Shown here: one piece after another, positions 1-8,142 of the stretch | Position numbering within the stretch: position 1 is the first letter of the stretch | How the letters are laid out: every line of letters starts with the position of its first letter | The notes under the pieces: generated by a model | Databases searched by the model: none | What the model was told of the DNA's origin: nothing | The model's input: only the letters and a program-made list of their open reading frames with translations | Translations under genes and position numbers: made by a program | Assembly (NCBI GenBank): GCA_014190435.1 | Contig: BJGJ01000006.1 | Coordinates: 1 to 59,317, forward strand | Source: Methylocystaceae bacterium | GTDB lineage: Bacteria > Pseudomonadota > Alphaproteobacteria > Rhizobiales > Beijerinckiaceae | Direction: 5' to 3' | Length of the DNA: 59,317 bases

Positions 1-108
1 GAGCACTTTCATCTCTTCATCAAAGAATGTGAATGGCGCTTCAATTACAGGCCCACCGCAAGGCTCTTTAAGACGCTCTTGGGATGGGCTAAGATCGAAA
101 TTATGTGA
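1..108 (+). mobile_element. IS1595-like transposase, C-terminal fragment
   Basis: The frame is open from base 1 and ends at TGA 106-108. The last 35 residues include HLFIKECEWRFNYR, which resembles the C-terminal end of the ISXO2-like (IS1595 family) DDE transposase domain. The window edge cuts off the 5' part, so I cannot tell whether the gene is complete upstream. It is followed by fragments of other insertion sequences, which suggests an old insertion hot spot. The family call is by recognition of a short tail only. Confidence 0.5.
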
Positions 109-278
109 TCTTATCTAGGCCAGCCCCTAAAATTTTGCCTGGTGGAAGAAAAAGATGCTTTTAATTTATTCAATTATATCTTGGATTCAACTTCGAAGTG
201 CGACTTCGGTCAATATGTTGAGATGACTGAGAATGCGTAAAGTCTTAGTTCCCTTGACTTGGCAGTCGAAGAAGCACA

Positions 279-640
279 ATGAACTATACACACCTCAGTC
301 AATCCGAAAGATATCAGATCTACGCGCTATTGAAAGCAGGCCACGGCCTATCTGAGTTTGCAACTATTTTCCGTAAATACCGATCCACAATCCATCGGGA
401 GATTTCCCATAACTCAGGATTAAGTGGCTTCTGTGGTTGCCGCCCGTAATGCAAGAAGTTTTTCTTTCTGAGCAGCGCGATCGAATGCGGTCTTCTGTAA
501 GGCCTTTGAATGCAGCATTACAAGAAGCCGCTGGCCGGTATGGTGATCTGCGGATCAGGCCCTAATCTATCGGACGAGCTCTAGGACTCTTGCCCCTTAA
601 CAGGTTTTCCTGACCCAGATCTTCTCGATCGTTTTGCCCA
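279..640 (+). pseudogene. IS30-family transposase remnant (N-terminal HTH)
   Basis: ATG 279 opens a 56-codon frame ending at TAA 447-449. Its start, MNYTHLSQSERYQIYALLKA, followed by HREISHNSGL, is the typical N-terminal helix-turn-helix of IS30-family transposases. A functional IS30 transposase is over 300 residues. Here the frame is lost near the glycine-rich turn after residue 48, and only vague similarity in other frames continues to roughly 640. No DDE core is left, so this is a dead copy. The right boundary is approximate. Confidence 0.65.
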
Positions 641-703
641 TTCAGATGGTCGACTTCTCACACTCCCTCTCCCGAAGATACCGCGCTTTGCTGATCTAGA
701 AGA

Positions 704-1008
704 TCATGCTGTCGCGGATATCGTCGGATCTCGATAATCTGTTTCTTTCGTCAGCATGGCCCAGATTGTTCGCGCCATTTTATTGGCCAATGCGATCGCA
801 ACAAGCATCTTTGGCTTGCGCGCCATCATCTGAGCCAGCCATGACCCCTCTAGGATGGATTTTTTCCCTAGCCAGGTTAGGCGAGACATCACGCCGATTA
901 TGAGAAGTCGTCGGATATCTGCTTGCCCGGCTTTTGACACGCGCCTGAGCCGTTCTTTGCCGCCAGATGAATATTGCCGCGGGACAAGACCGAGCCAAGC
1001 AGAGGTAA
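704..1008 (-). pseudogene. IS110-family transposase, C-terminal fragment
   Basis: On the minus strand a continuous frame runs from about 1008 to the stop at 704. It reads WLGLVPRQYSSGGKERL, then SKAGQADIRRLLIIGVMS, then ALANKMARTIWAMLTK. These are the conserved C-terminal motifs of the IS110/IS1111 (transposase_20) family. The N-terminal DEDD half is missing, and the fragment stops about where the left end of the next element (IS3-like) begins, which suggests truncation by that later insertion. Any ATG inside the fragment is a chance internal start. Confidence 0.75.
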
Positions 1009-1009
1009 T

Positions 1010-1560
1010 CCCCCCGGAAATTAGAGGGGTTTAAAAGTAGAATTTTCTCGGCAAGATAGATAAGGATATTTGAAATGAAGATTGACCGATTTAGCGAACC
1101 GCAGATCCTTGGTATTCTAAAGCCAGCCGACAGCGGTGTGCCTGTTTTGGAGCTTTGCCGGGAACATGGCATGAGCAGCGCGTCCTTTTACAAGTGGCGG
1201 GCAAAGTATGGCGGCATGGATGCCTCGATGATTACCCAAATGAAGGCGATGGATGACGAGAACCGCAGACTAAAGAAGATGTTTGCGAAGCTCAGCATGC
1301 AGAACGAGCTTCTAAAGAGGTGCGTGGAAAAAAATAGATCGGCGATCTCAACGACGGGAGATGGCCGTAAAAGCAGTCGAAGATCGAGGTGTTTCTATCA
1401 CACTGGCCTGTCGCACTTTTGGGCTTAGCGAGACGTGCTATCGCTACAGTCCGAAGCTAAAGGCAGAGAATGATCAGATTGGCGATCTTCTGATTAGCTT
1501 AACGCATGCGCATAAAACATGCACAAGGACCTTGATAAACTTGGATGAAAATTGAGAACT
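1010..1560 (+). mobile_element. IS3-family (IS407-like) remnant: orfA plus start of orfB
   Basis: OrfA starts at ATG 1075 with MKIDRFSEPQILGILK and contains ELCREHGMSSASFYKWR and YGGM, the helix-turn-helix and leucine-zipper region of IS3-family OrfA of the IS407 type. OrfB begins in another frame near 1350 (MAVKAVEDRGVSITLACRTF) and is lost after about 60 residues, around 1525, before any DDE catalytic residue. The C-rich sequence at about 1008-1028 is compatible with the left terminal repeat of such elements. The right end is missing, so the element is truncated and inactive. Confidence 0.75.
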
Positions 1561-1935
1561 TGTGATAATCATAGCAACTTTAGTTTTTCCTTTTACTATA
1601 TATCTATCGGCGAATAGGTTTAAATAACTTAATATCAAGAACTATTCTGACTACCCACCCGCCCCTTTAGGGTTGGCGCTTAAAATTTGCGCTAATATCA
1701 TCAGACTCAGAAATTGGAAAAGAATTGAAGTTATAACTAAAGAAGCAAGCATTAAAATTACTCATCGCTTTAGCAGCGATAATCATAAACAAATAACTAA
1801 ATTTTTATACTTAACTACAAAGAATTAAAATCCATCAAATTAAATCACTGTTTTATCCATTGAACAATAATTTAAATTATATTCTTGAAAAGAAAGCGTC
1901 TCCATCGCAGTTAGTTGACTAAATCATATGTAAAT
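1561..1935. other. AT-rich intergenic stretch
   Basis: The stretch separates the transposase remnants from the carbonic anhydrase gene. It is strongly AT-rich, has stops in all frames, and shows no coding, tRNA or obvious terminator structure that I can defend. Confidence 0.6.
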
Positions 1936-2583
1936 CTAAACCTGCCTTTCAAGCTGTTGATAAATAACATCAACATCGCTGTTTGCTGGGAGAGTAATAA
2001 GTTGCTGCAAAATACCATCATCTAACGCGAATACCCATCCATGCAACATGGGCGCTTGATATTTAGCCCAAGCCGTTTGAATAATAGACAAATGGGATAA
2101 GCGCCGAACCTGTTCAATTACGTTTAACTCCACAAGACGATCAGCCTTGTCTTTGATTGAGGAAATTCCATCTATCTCATGTCGATGCATGCGATAAATA
2201 TCTTTTAAATGCATGAGCCATTTACTTAATAAGGAAAGATCAGGAGACTGAGGAGAAAGCGATGCTCGCACACCCCCACAATTATAATGACCACAAACAA
2301 TGACATGTTCTACTCTTAACACCTGAACAGCATATTGAATAACGCTTAGACAATTAAAATCTGTCGCAATAACTTGATTAGCTATATTACGGTGTGCAAA
2401 TATTTCTCCTGGCTGTGCATTAACAATAATATCTGCCGGCACACGGCTATCAGAACAACCAATCCATAAAAACCTAGGCTTTTGATCTGCCGCTAATCGT
2501 TCAAAATAGTCGGGTTCCCGCTGACGAATCTCCTCAGCCCAGGCCTTATTTTCCAAGAGTAGTTTTTCGTGTGATTTCATCAC
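1936..2583 (-). CDS. can: Beta-class carbonic anhydrase
   Basis: This 215-residue protein should interconvert CO2 and bicarbonate in the cytoplasm. It has the complete beta-class signature: Cys43-x-Asp45-x-Arg47 in WIGCSDSRVP, and His99-x-x-Cys102 in VIVCGHYNCGGVRA, which give the Cys2His zinc site and the Asp/Arg dyad. The length matches the family (about 210-230). The start at 2583 precedes an N-terminal helix typical of the family. It stands alone between insertion-sequence debris and the NAD(P)HX repair gene, with about 190 bases to its left-hand neighbour on the same strand. A role in supplying bicarbonate for carboxylation is inferred from the family. Confidence 0.93.
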   Translation of the reverse strand: MMKSHEKLLLENKAWAEEIRQREPDYFERLAADQKPRFLWIGCSDSRVPADIIVNAQPGEIFAHRNIANQVIATDFNCLSVIQYAVQVLRVEHVIVCGHYNCGGVRASLSPQSPDLSLLSKWLMHLKDIYRMHRHEIDGISSIKDKADRLVELNVIEQVRRLSHLSIIQTAWAKYQAPMLHGWVFALDDGILQQLITLPANSDVDVIYQQLERQV

Positions 2584-2771
2584 AGGCCATTATTACAAGA
2601 TTAAAAAAACTCGCGACTAACTCCATGCATATTTTTATTACATAAAAACGACGCCAAGCGGTAGGGGGTTAGAGAACACCACGCCGTAGGCCTGAGATAA
2701 AACCAATAGGAAAAGAAATTCATATCCTCATTTTAGCCTATAGATGCGCCTTTAAGAAAATTTTCTAACTT

Positions 2772-4319
2772 CTAGAAGCCATCTCGCAAAACCGGATGAA
2801 ACTCTTTCCACACGGCTGGAAGCATCTGAATAATGTCATCAGCAATCAATCCTGGACCAAAAATTTCAGCTGCTCGCGCATGTATCCACACAGCGCAACT
2901 TGCCGCCAGAAAGGACTCCATGCGCTGCGCGAGTAAGCCTGCAACGATACCTGTCAACACATCCCCAGATCCTGCCGTTGCGAGCCAAGGCGTCGCCCAA
3001 GGCAGGATTGAAGCCCGGCCATCCGGTGCCGCAATAACTGTATCGGGGCCTTTATAAAGGATAATAGCGCCACTCAATTTAGCTGCAGCGCGGGCCTTCT
3101 CTAATTTAGATAACTGAGTTTGCATGTTGGTTAGAGCCGGAAACAAACGAGAAAACTCTCCCCCATGCGGCGTCATCACAACGGGTCCTGGCGCTTGCCG
3201 CGTTGCACACCATAATCTTTCTGGATCCTCAACAAAACTTGATAAGGCGTCAGCGTCTAACACACAGGCGCGAAAATGACCGCCCGGGGTCAAAACTGCC
3301 TCAACCTGCTGCCGACTTGTTTCGCTAACGCCAAGGCCAGGCCCAACCGCAATAGCGTTTTTGCGCTCATCCTGGAGCAAGGCAGCGAGCCCAACAGAAC
3401 CATCCGCCGGTCGCACCATGACGGAGGTTAGGGCACTGGCATTAACCACTAGAGCGTCTGACGGGCTGGCCAAGGTCACAAGTCCGGCACCGGCACGCAG
3501 GGCAGCAAGGGCGGAAAGTCGTGCTGCGCCGGTGAACGAGGCACCCCCAGAAACAACGAGTGCATGGCCACGTGAATATTTATGTCCCTCAATTTGTGGC
3601 GCAGGAAGCGCCAGCCGCCAAAGCTCTGGTTCATTAACAAATGTATCCACAGCCAAGGAAGCTAAAGCAGAAGAGCGAATGCCAATATGGGCGCAAATTA
3701 GCTTGCCACAGCATAAACGCCCCGGAAGAAGGAAATGTCCGGTCTTAACTCGAAAGAAAGTAACCGTGGTGTCAGCCTCGACAGCGCCGCCGCGTATACC
3801 GCCTGTAGTCCCATCCACCCCGCTTGGAATATCGACACTAACAATATTTTGACCTGTTTCACGACGCCATTTATTGAGACGCTCAACAAGCATAATAGTT
3901 CTTTGATCAAGATCGCGCGTCAGACCCGTCCCAAACAGAGCGTCAATTACAAGATCTACCCCTTTGAAATCTATATCCCAGGCAGAACCAATCTCTCCAG
4001 GCCAACTTGCAGCCGCACTTGCCGCGTCGCCCCGCAGCGCACTGACAGGACTTATAGAGACAACCCTTACCTTATATCGCTGCGCCCGAAGCCGACGGGC
4101 GGCGGCATAGCCATCGCCTCCATTATTGCCAGGGCCGCACAACACCAGAACACGCCTCCCGCTTGTCCTTTGCAGGATCTGGCTTGTGACCTTCGCGATT
4201 TCCGCTGCCGCCTGCTCCATCAAATGCAACCCAGGAACTCCGCTTTCGATTGTGAGGCGATCTGCAAAAGCCATCTGCTGTGTTGAGAGAAGTTCGCGCG
4301 GATATGGGCTGACTGTCAT
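2772..4319 (-). CDS. nnr: Bifunctional NAD(P)H-hydrate repair enzyme (epimerase + dehydratase)
   Basis: The 515-residue protein fuses the two enzymes that repair damaged, hydrated NAD(P)H. The N-terminal half (about residues 1-215) is the YjeF-N epimerase, with VLCGPGNNGGDGYAAAR as its nucleotide-binding loop. The C-terminal half (about 230-510) is the ADP/ATP-dependent dehydratase, with VMTPHGGEFSRL and TAGSGDVLTGIVAGLLAQ as the ribokinase-like catalytic loop. The length equals that of E. coli Nnr. It is a single-gene unit, divergent from the gene at 4439. All key motifs are present, so I expect a working enzyme. Confidence 0.93.
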   Translation of the reverse strand: MTVSPYPRELLSTQQMAFADRLTIESGVPGLHLMEQAAAEIAKVTSQILQRTSGRRVLVLCGPGNNGGDGYAAARRLRAQRYKVRVVSISPVSALRGDAASAAASWPGEIGSAWDIDFKGVDLVIDALFGTGLTRDLDQRTIMLVERLNKWRRETGQNIVSVDIPSGVDGTTGGIRGGAVEADTTVTFFRVKTGHFLLPGRLCCGKLICAHIGIRSSALASLAVDTFVNEPELWRLALPAPQIEGHKYSRGHALVVSGGASFTGAARLSALAALRAGAGLVTLASPSDALVVNASALTSVMVRPADGSVGLAALLQDERKNAIAVGPGLGVSETSRQQVEAVLTPGGHFRACVLDADALSSFVEDPERLWCATRQAPGPVVMTPHGGEFSRLFPALTNMQTQLSKLEKARAAAKLSGAIILYKGPDTVIAAPDGRASILPWATPWLATAGSGDVLTGIVAGLLAQRMESFLAASCAVWIHARAAEIFGPGLIADDIIQMLPAVWKEFHPVLRDGF

Positions 4320-4438
4320 CTTGTAATCGTGCCGTAGGATGAGATCCGGCGCAATGGCGAAGACCTGATTTCAGCTAAATACTCCCCTCATCTAATCAAG
4401 CTTTCCAAATCTGGACGGTTTCGGCTATGAAATAAGAA

Positions 4439-4954
4439 ATGTTGAGCGCTATTCTTCTTGCCTATAATCGGGCTTCAGGCGGTCTGAAGAGCGAAACAGT
4501 CGCGCGCTGTTTCAGCTCTTTGATTGAAGGCTGCATACACGGTGTCATCACCGATGCCGTGCTCGTAGGCCCCCCCGATCATTTTCTTGAAAAAATTGCC
4601 GATGAAGCTGGCTGCGTTTTGGTAACAAACCCTGATCCTAACGCAGGGTTGATGGAGGCGCTTGAACAGGCGCGCTATGAGCGTCTATTGATCCTATCCG
4701 CCGAATTTGGTGTAGAGCGGGGATTAATCGACGAATTGCGTGACTTATTAAACTACGGCGATCCAGCTGACAGCTATATACTCCACGTAGCGCCTGACAC
4801 GCTGGTCACACGCTTATTTCCAAATCTTGCCAAAACGGCTGGCCTTATCACCACGACTACCATCGTTAAACAGCACGCCCATATCCCTCAGCTTACCGCC
4901 TTAGCAAAAAAACTAAGGCGCAAGAGTTTAACGTCTCGCGCCCGATGTTTGTGA
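4439..4954 (+). CDS. Conserved hypothetical, possibly nucleotidyl/glycosyltransferase-like
   Basis: This 171-residue protein is not one I recognise with confidence. The N-terminus (MLSAILLAYNRASGG, then DAVLVGPPD and LLILSAEFGVERGLIDEL) has the rhythm of a Rossmann-like nucleotide-diphospho-sugar transferase, similar to small glycosyltransferase- or MobA-like proteins of Hyphomicrobiales. A clear metal-binding DxD is not visible. It has no signal peptide and no membrane segment. It lies between nnr (divergent) and a zinc peptidase gene (convergent, 5 bases apart). Function unknown. Confidence 0.65.
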   Translation: MLSAILLAYNRASGGLKSETVARCFSSLIEGCIHGVITDAVLVGPPDHFLEKIADEAGCVLVTNPDPNAGLMEALEQARYERLLILSAEFGVERGLIDELRDLLNYGDPADSYILHVAPDTLVTRLFPNLAKTAGLITTTTIVKQHAHIPQLTALAKKLRRKSLTSRARCL

Positions 4955-4959
4955 AGCCC

Positions 4960-5856
4960 TTAGCGGCTAAATGTATAGCAAGAATCAATAGCACCGCTCT
5001 GCATTCCCTTTAACAACCACTCTGTCCGCTGCGCGGCGGATCCATGGGTAAAACTATCTGGCACAACAAAACCCTGCTGGGCTTTTTGTAATCGATCATC
5101 GCCAATTGCTTGAGCCGAGGCGACAGCTTTTTCTATATCTCCCTCTTCGATGAATCGCTGTCTTTTATTACCATTATGCGCCCAGACCCCCGCGAGACAG
5201 TCTGCCATTAATTCCACTCGAACAGAGAGATTATTAGCCTCAGCCCGTGACCGTGCCCGTGCTTGCGCTTGTTGAACTTTTGGCAAAATACCAAGTAGAT
5301 TTTCAATGTGATGACCCATTTCATGAGAGATCACGTAGGCATAAGCAAAATCGCCCCCGCCCCCAAATCTCTGATTCATCTCACGGAAAAAAGCTGTATC
5401 GAGATAAATGCGTTGATCTAGCGGACAATAGAACGGACCCATCGCCTGTTGGGCGGCCCCACAGCGTGATGTCGTCATGCCGCTATAGAGAACCAACTTA
5501 GGCGCCTCAAAGCGAATACCCTTTTGTTGAGGCAATATTTGAGACCAGACATTCTCATTAGAGCCCATCACTTTAGAAACGAAAGATCCCATTTGATCGC
5601 TCGGTGGAGAAGTGGACCGACTCTCTTGCTGCTGAACAATTGTGTCGCTATCGCCACCGCGCATATTATTGAGCATCTGCGCCCCACCGATCAAAACGGC
5701 AGGATTAATGCCTAGCGCCCAGCCAACAGCGCCAAGCAACAACATTGTCCCCAATCCCAATCCGCCAGCTCCCACTCGCGAACCTCGGCGCGCACCGCCA
5801 TCTTCACCCCGACGATCCTCAATATTTTTGGAAGGCTCTAACTCTTCCCATCTCAT
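4960..5856 (-). CDS. ypfJ: YpfJ-family neutral zinc metallopeptidase
   Basis: The 298-residue protein starts with MRWEELEPS and an acidic, Arg-rich linker. One membrane segment follows at about residues 32-56 (GLGTMLLLGAVGWALG), so the C-terminal domain should face the periplasm. The zinc site HEMGHH lies at residues 178-183 and further conserved blocks follow (RVELMADCLAGVWAHN, GSAAQRTEWLLKGMQSG). This is the full architecture of the YpfJ family (PF04228). The substrate is unknown for the family. It is convergent with the gene at 4439. Confidence 0.9.
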   Translation of the reverse strand: MRWEELEPSKNIEDRRGEDGGARRGSRVGAGGLGLGTMLLLGAVGWALGINPAVLIGGAQMLNNMRGGDSDTIVQQQESRSTSPPSDQMGSFVSKVMGSNENVWSQILPQQKGIRFEAPKLVLYSGMTTSRCGAAQQAMGPFYCPLDQRIYLDTAFFREMNQRFGGGGDFAYAYVISHEMGHHIENLLGILPKVQQAQARARSRAEANNLSVRVELMADCLAGVWAHNGNKRQRFIEEGDIEKAVASAQAIGDDRLQKAQQGFVVPDSFTHGSAAQRTEWLLKGMQSGAIDSCYTFSR

Positions 5857-5933
5857 TGTTGCGGCTCCCTAATGCTGCGCCTCAAGCCAAAAGTTAGCAG
5901 ACTAAATCTATTCTTAATCCCAGAATGAAAATT

Positions 5934-7718
5934 TTATGTTGAGGTCTTTTCTGGTAAATTCAACCGAATATGCAACTCGCGCAACTGGCGCAGTGTTGCT
6001 TCTGACGGCGCGCCCATAAGAAGATCTTCTGCCCGTTGATTCATTGGAAAAAGCGTAACCTCACGCAGGTTCTCTTCTTCTGCGAGCAGCATAACAATGC
6101 GATCGACACCAGGTGCAATACCGCCGTGAGGTGGTGCGCCATAATGAAATGCGCGATACATGCCGCCAAACTTTTCAATCAGCACTTCTTCGCCATAGCC
6201 TGCGATTTCGAATGCTTTTTTCATAATATCTGGGCGGTGGTTACGGATTGCGCCTGAAGACAATTCCACGCCATTACAAACGATATCATATTGAAATGCT
6301 AAAATGCTGAGCGGGTCACTTCCCTCCAATGCCTCCATGCCGCCTTGCGGCATGGAGAAAGGATTATGGGAGAAATCAACTTTCTTCTCATCTTCATTCC
6401 ACTCGTACATTGGGAAATCAACGATCCAACAAAATTCAAACACCTCAGTTTTTGATACATTCAACTCTGTTCCAACGCGCAACCGCGCTGAACCAGCAAG
6501 TTTTGCCGCGGCAAGTTCTTCACCCGCAGAGAAAAATAAAGCATCTCCCGCTTTAACCCCAGCTTTTTTCGCCATCGATTCAAGCGCAGCGCCTGGAATA
6601 AATTTAGCGATAGGCCCACGTCCAACTAATGCTCCGTCTTCGTCGTCAAATATAACATAGCCAAGTCCAGGCGCACCTTCACTACGAGCCCATTCATTTA
6701 ATTTATCGAAAAAACTCCGCGGTTGAGACGCCGCGCCCGGTGCGGGAATCGCTCGCACAGTTTTCCCCTTAAACGCCTTAAAACTTACATCATTGCTGCC
6801 GAATTCTTCACTCACATCAACAATGATCAGCGGGTTACGTAAATCTGGCTTATCCGAGCCATATTTTAACATTGCCTCTCGATAGGGAATACGAGGAAAT
6901 TTTTTAGTAACTGATTTTCCCCTCGCAAACTCCTCAAATAATCCCTGTAAGACTGGTTCAATTGCTTCAAACACATCTTCCTGTGTGACGAAACTCATCT
7001 CCACGTCTAATTGATAAAATTCACCCGGTGAGCGATCCGCTCGCGCATCTTCATCTCTAAAACATGGTGCTATTTGAAAATAGCGATCAAATCCCGCAAC
7101 CATCAATAATTGCTTGAACTGCTGAGGCGCTTGCGGCAGCGCATAAAATTTACCTGGATGCAAACGTGAAGGCACGAGAAAATCTCGCGCACCTTCGGGA
7201 CTTGAAGCCGTTAGGATCGGCGTTTGAAATTCAAAGAACCCCCCCTGCTTCATTCGAATCCGCAAGGAGTCAATAATCATTCCTCGTAGCATAATATTAG
7301 CGTGCAGCTTTTCTCGACGCAGGTCGATAAAACGATATTTAAGACGCGTGTCTTCTGGATATTGCTGGTCTCCAAAGACGGGCAAAGGGAGTTCATCCGC
7401 CCGACCAAGAACCTCGATGTCATTAACATAAATTTCAACCTGTCCAGTTGACATATCTGCGTTTTCCGTGCCGGATGGCCGGTGGCGCACCACCCCGTCG
7501 AAACGGGCAACCCACTCAGAACGCAGCTTCTCAGCTAGAGGAAATGCTGCCGAATCTGGATCCACAACACATTGCGTTAGCCCATAATGGTCCCGCAAAT
7601 CGATAAACAACACGCCGCCATGATCGCGTATGCGATGGCACCAGCCGGAAAGACGTATGTTTTTGTCAACAAGGGCCTCGCAAGGCTCTCCACAATTATG
7701 CGATCGGTAGCGATGCAT
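5934..7718 (-). CDS. aspS: Aspartyl-tRNA synthetase
   Basis: This 594-residue class II synthetase charges tRNA-Asp, and possibly tRNA-Asn if asparagine is made on the tRNA as in many alphaproteobacteria. The N-terminal OB fold holds [19 protein letters not shown]. Class II motif 2 is [17 protein letters not shown], and motif 3 is [14 protein letters not shown] near the C-terminus. The GAD insertion domain of bacterial AspRS fits the central 290-420 region. The length matches the bacterial type. The start at 7718 is the first Met before the OB fold. Confidence 0.96.
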   Translation of the reverse strand: MHRYRSHNCGEPCEALVDKNIRLSGWCHRIRDHGGVLFIDLRDHYGLTQCVVDPDSAAFPLAEKLRSEWVARFDGVVRHRPSGTENADMSTGQVEIYVNDIEVLGRADELPLPVFGDQQYPEDTRLKYRFIDLRREKLHANIMLRGMIIDSLRIRMKQGGFFEFQTPILTASSPEGARDFLVPSRLHPGKFYALPQAPQQFKQLLMVAGFDRYFQIAPCFRDEDARADRSPGEFYQLDVEMSFVTQEDVFEAIEPVLQGLFEEFARGKSVTKKFPRIPYREAMLKYGSDKPDLRNPLIIVDVSEEFGSNDVSFKAFKGKTVRAIPAPGAASQPRSFFDKLNEWARSEGAPGLGYVIFDDEDGALVGRGPIAKFIPGAALESMAKKAGVKAGDALFFSAGEELAAAKLAGSARLRVGTELNVSKTEVFEFCWIVDFPMYEWNEDEKKVDFSHNPFSMPQGGMEALEGSDPLSILAFQYDIVCNGVELSSGAIRNHRPDIMKKAFEIAGYGEEVLIEKFGGMYRAFHYGAPPHGGIAPGVDRIVMLLAEEENLREVTLFPMNQRAEDLLMGAPSEATLRQLRELHIRLNLPEKTST

Positions 7719-8142
7719 GGGTCGCTTTCAGTTAGAATGACAGAAAAAATCGGGAAAACCGATTTGATAAGGCAGAAAAAGCGCCATGCCAGCCACAGTG
7801 TCAAGCCAGAGTGGTGGGCAAAATGAGACCTTCAACAACCATTGAGCAGTGCAAGAAACGAAGTAGCGCGATCTGCAAAAACTGTTGCCTCACTCGATAT
7901 CGATAGAAAGGGCTCCGCCGCCATATCACCCTATATAAATGACAAAGAACAAGCGAACTTTTTGTCGCGTGCAAAGCTGTTCAAGTTAAGCAAAATTGTC
8001 AACGTCTTAAGATTAATCAAAACTTTACTCATCCAAAAAGTGATCAAACAAAGATTGTCAGGGTCAGAAAGTGCTATATTGCCAATATCGCACCAAAAGC
8101 GCGCCTCAGCGATGTGACTGACTGAGCAGGAAAAGACGCAAG
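7719..8142. other. Intergenic region between divergent aspS and ppdK
   Basis: About 420 bases lie between the two divergent starts, enough for two promoters. A 91-codon open frame (7842-8117, plus strand) is present, but its composition is not protein-like and it has no clear ribosome site, so I leave it out. I see no RNA gene or strong hairpin. Confidence 0.5.

Noticed and set aside
7842-8117. 91-codon plus-strand open frame between aspS and ppdK
   Set aside because: No ribosome site, no family likeness and unusual composition; it covers the region where promoters are expected.
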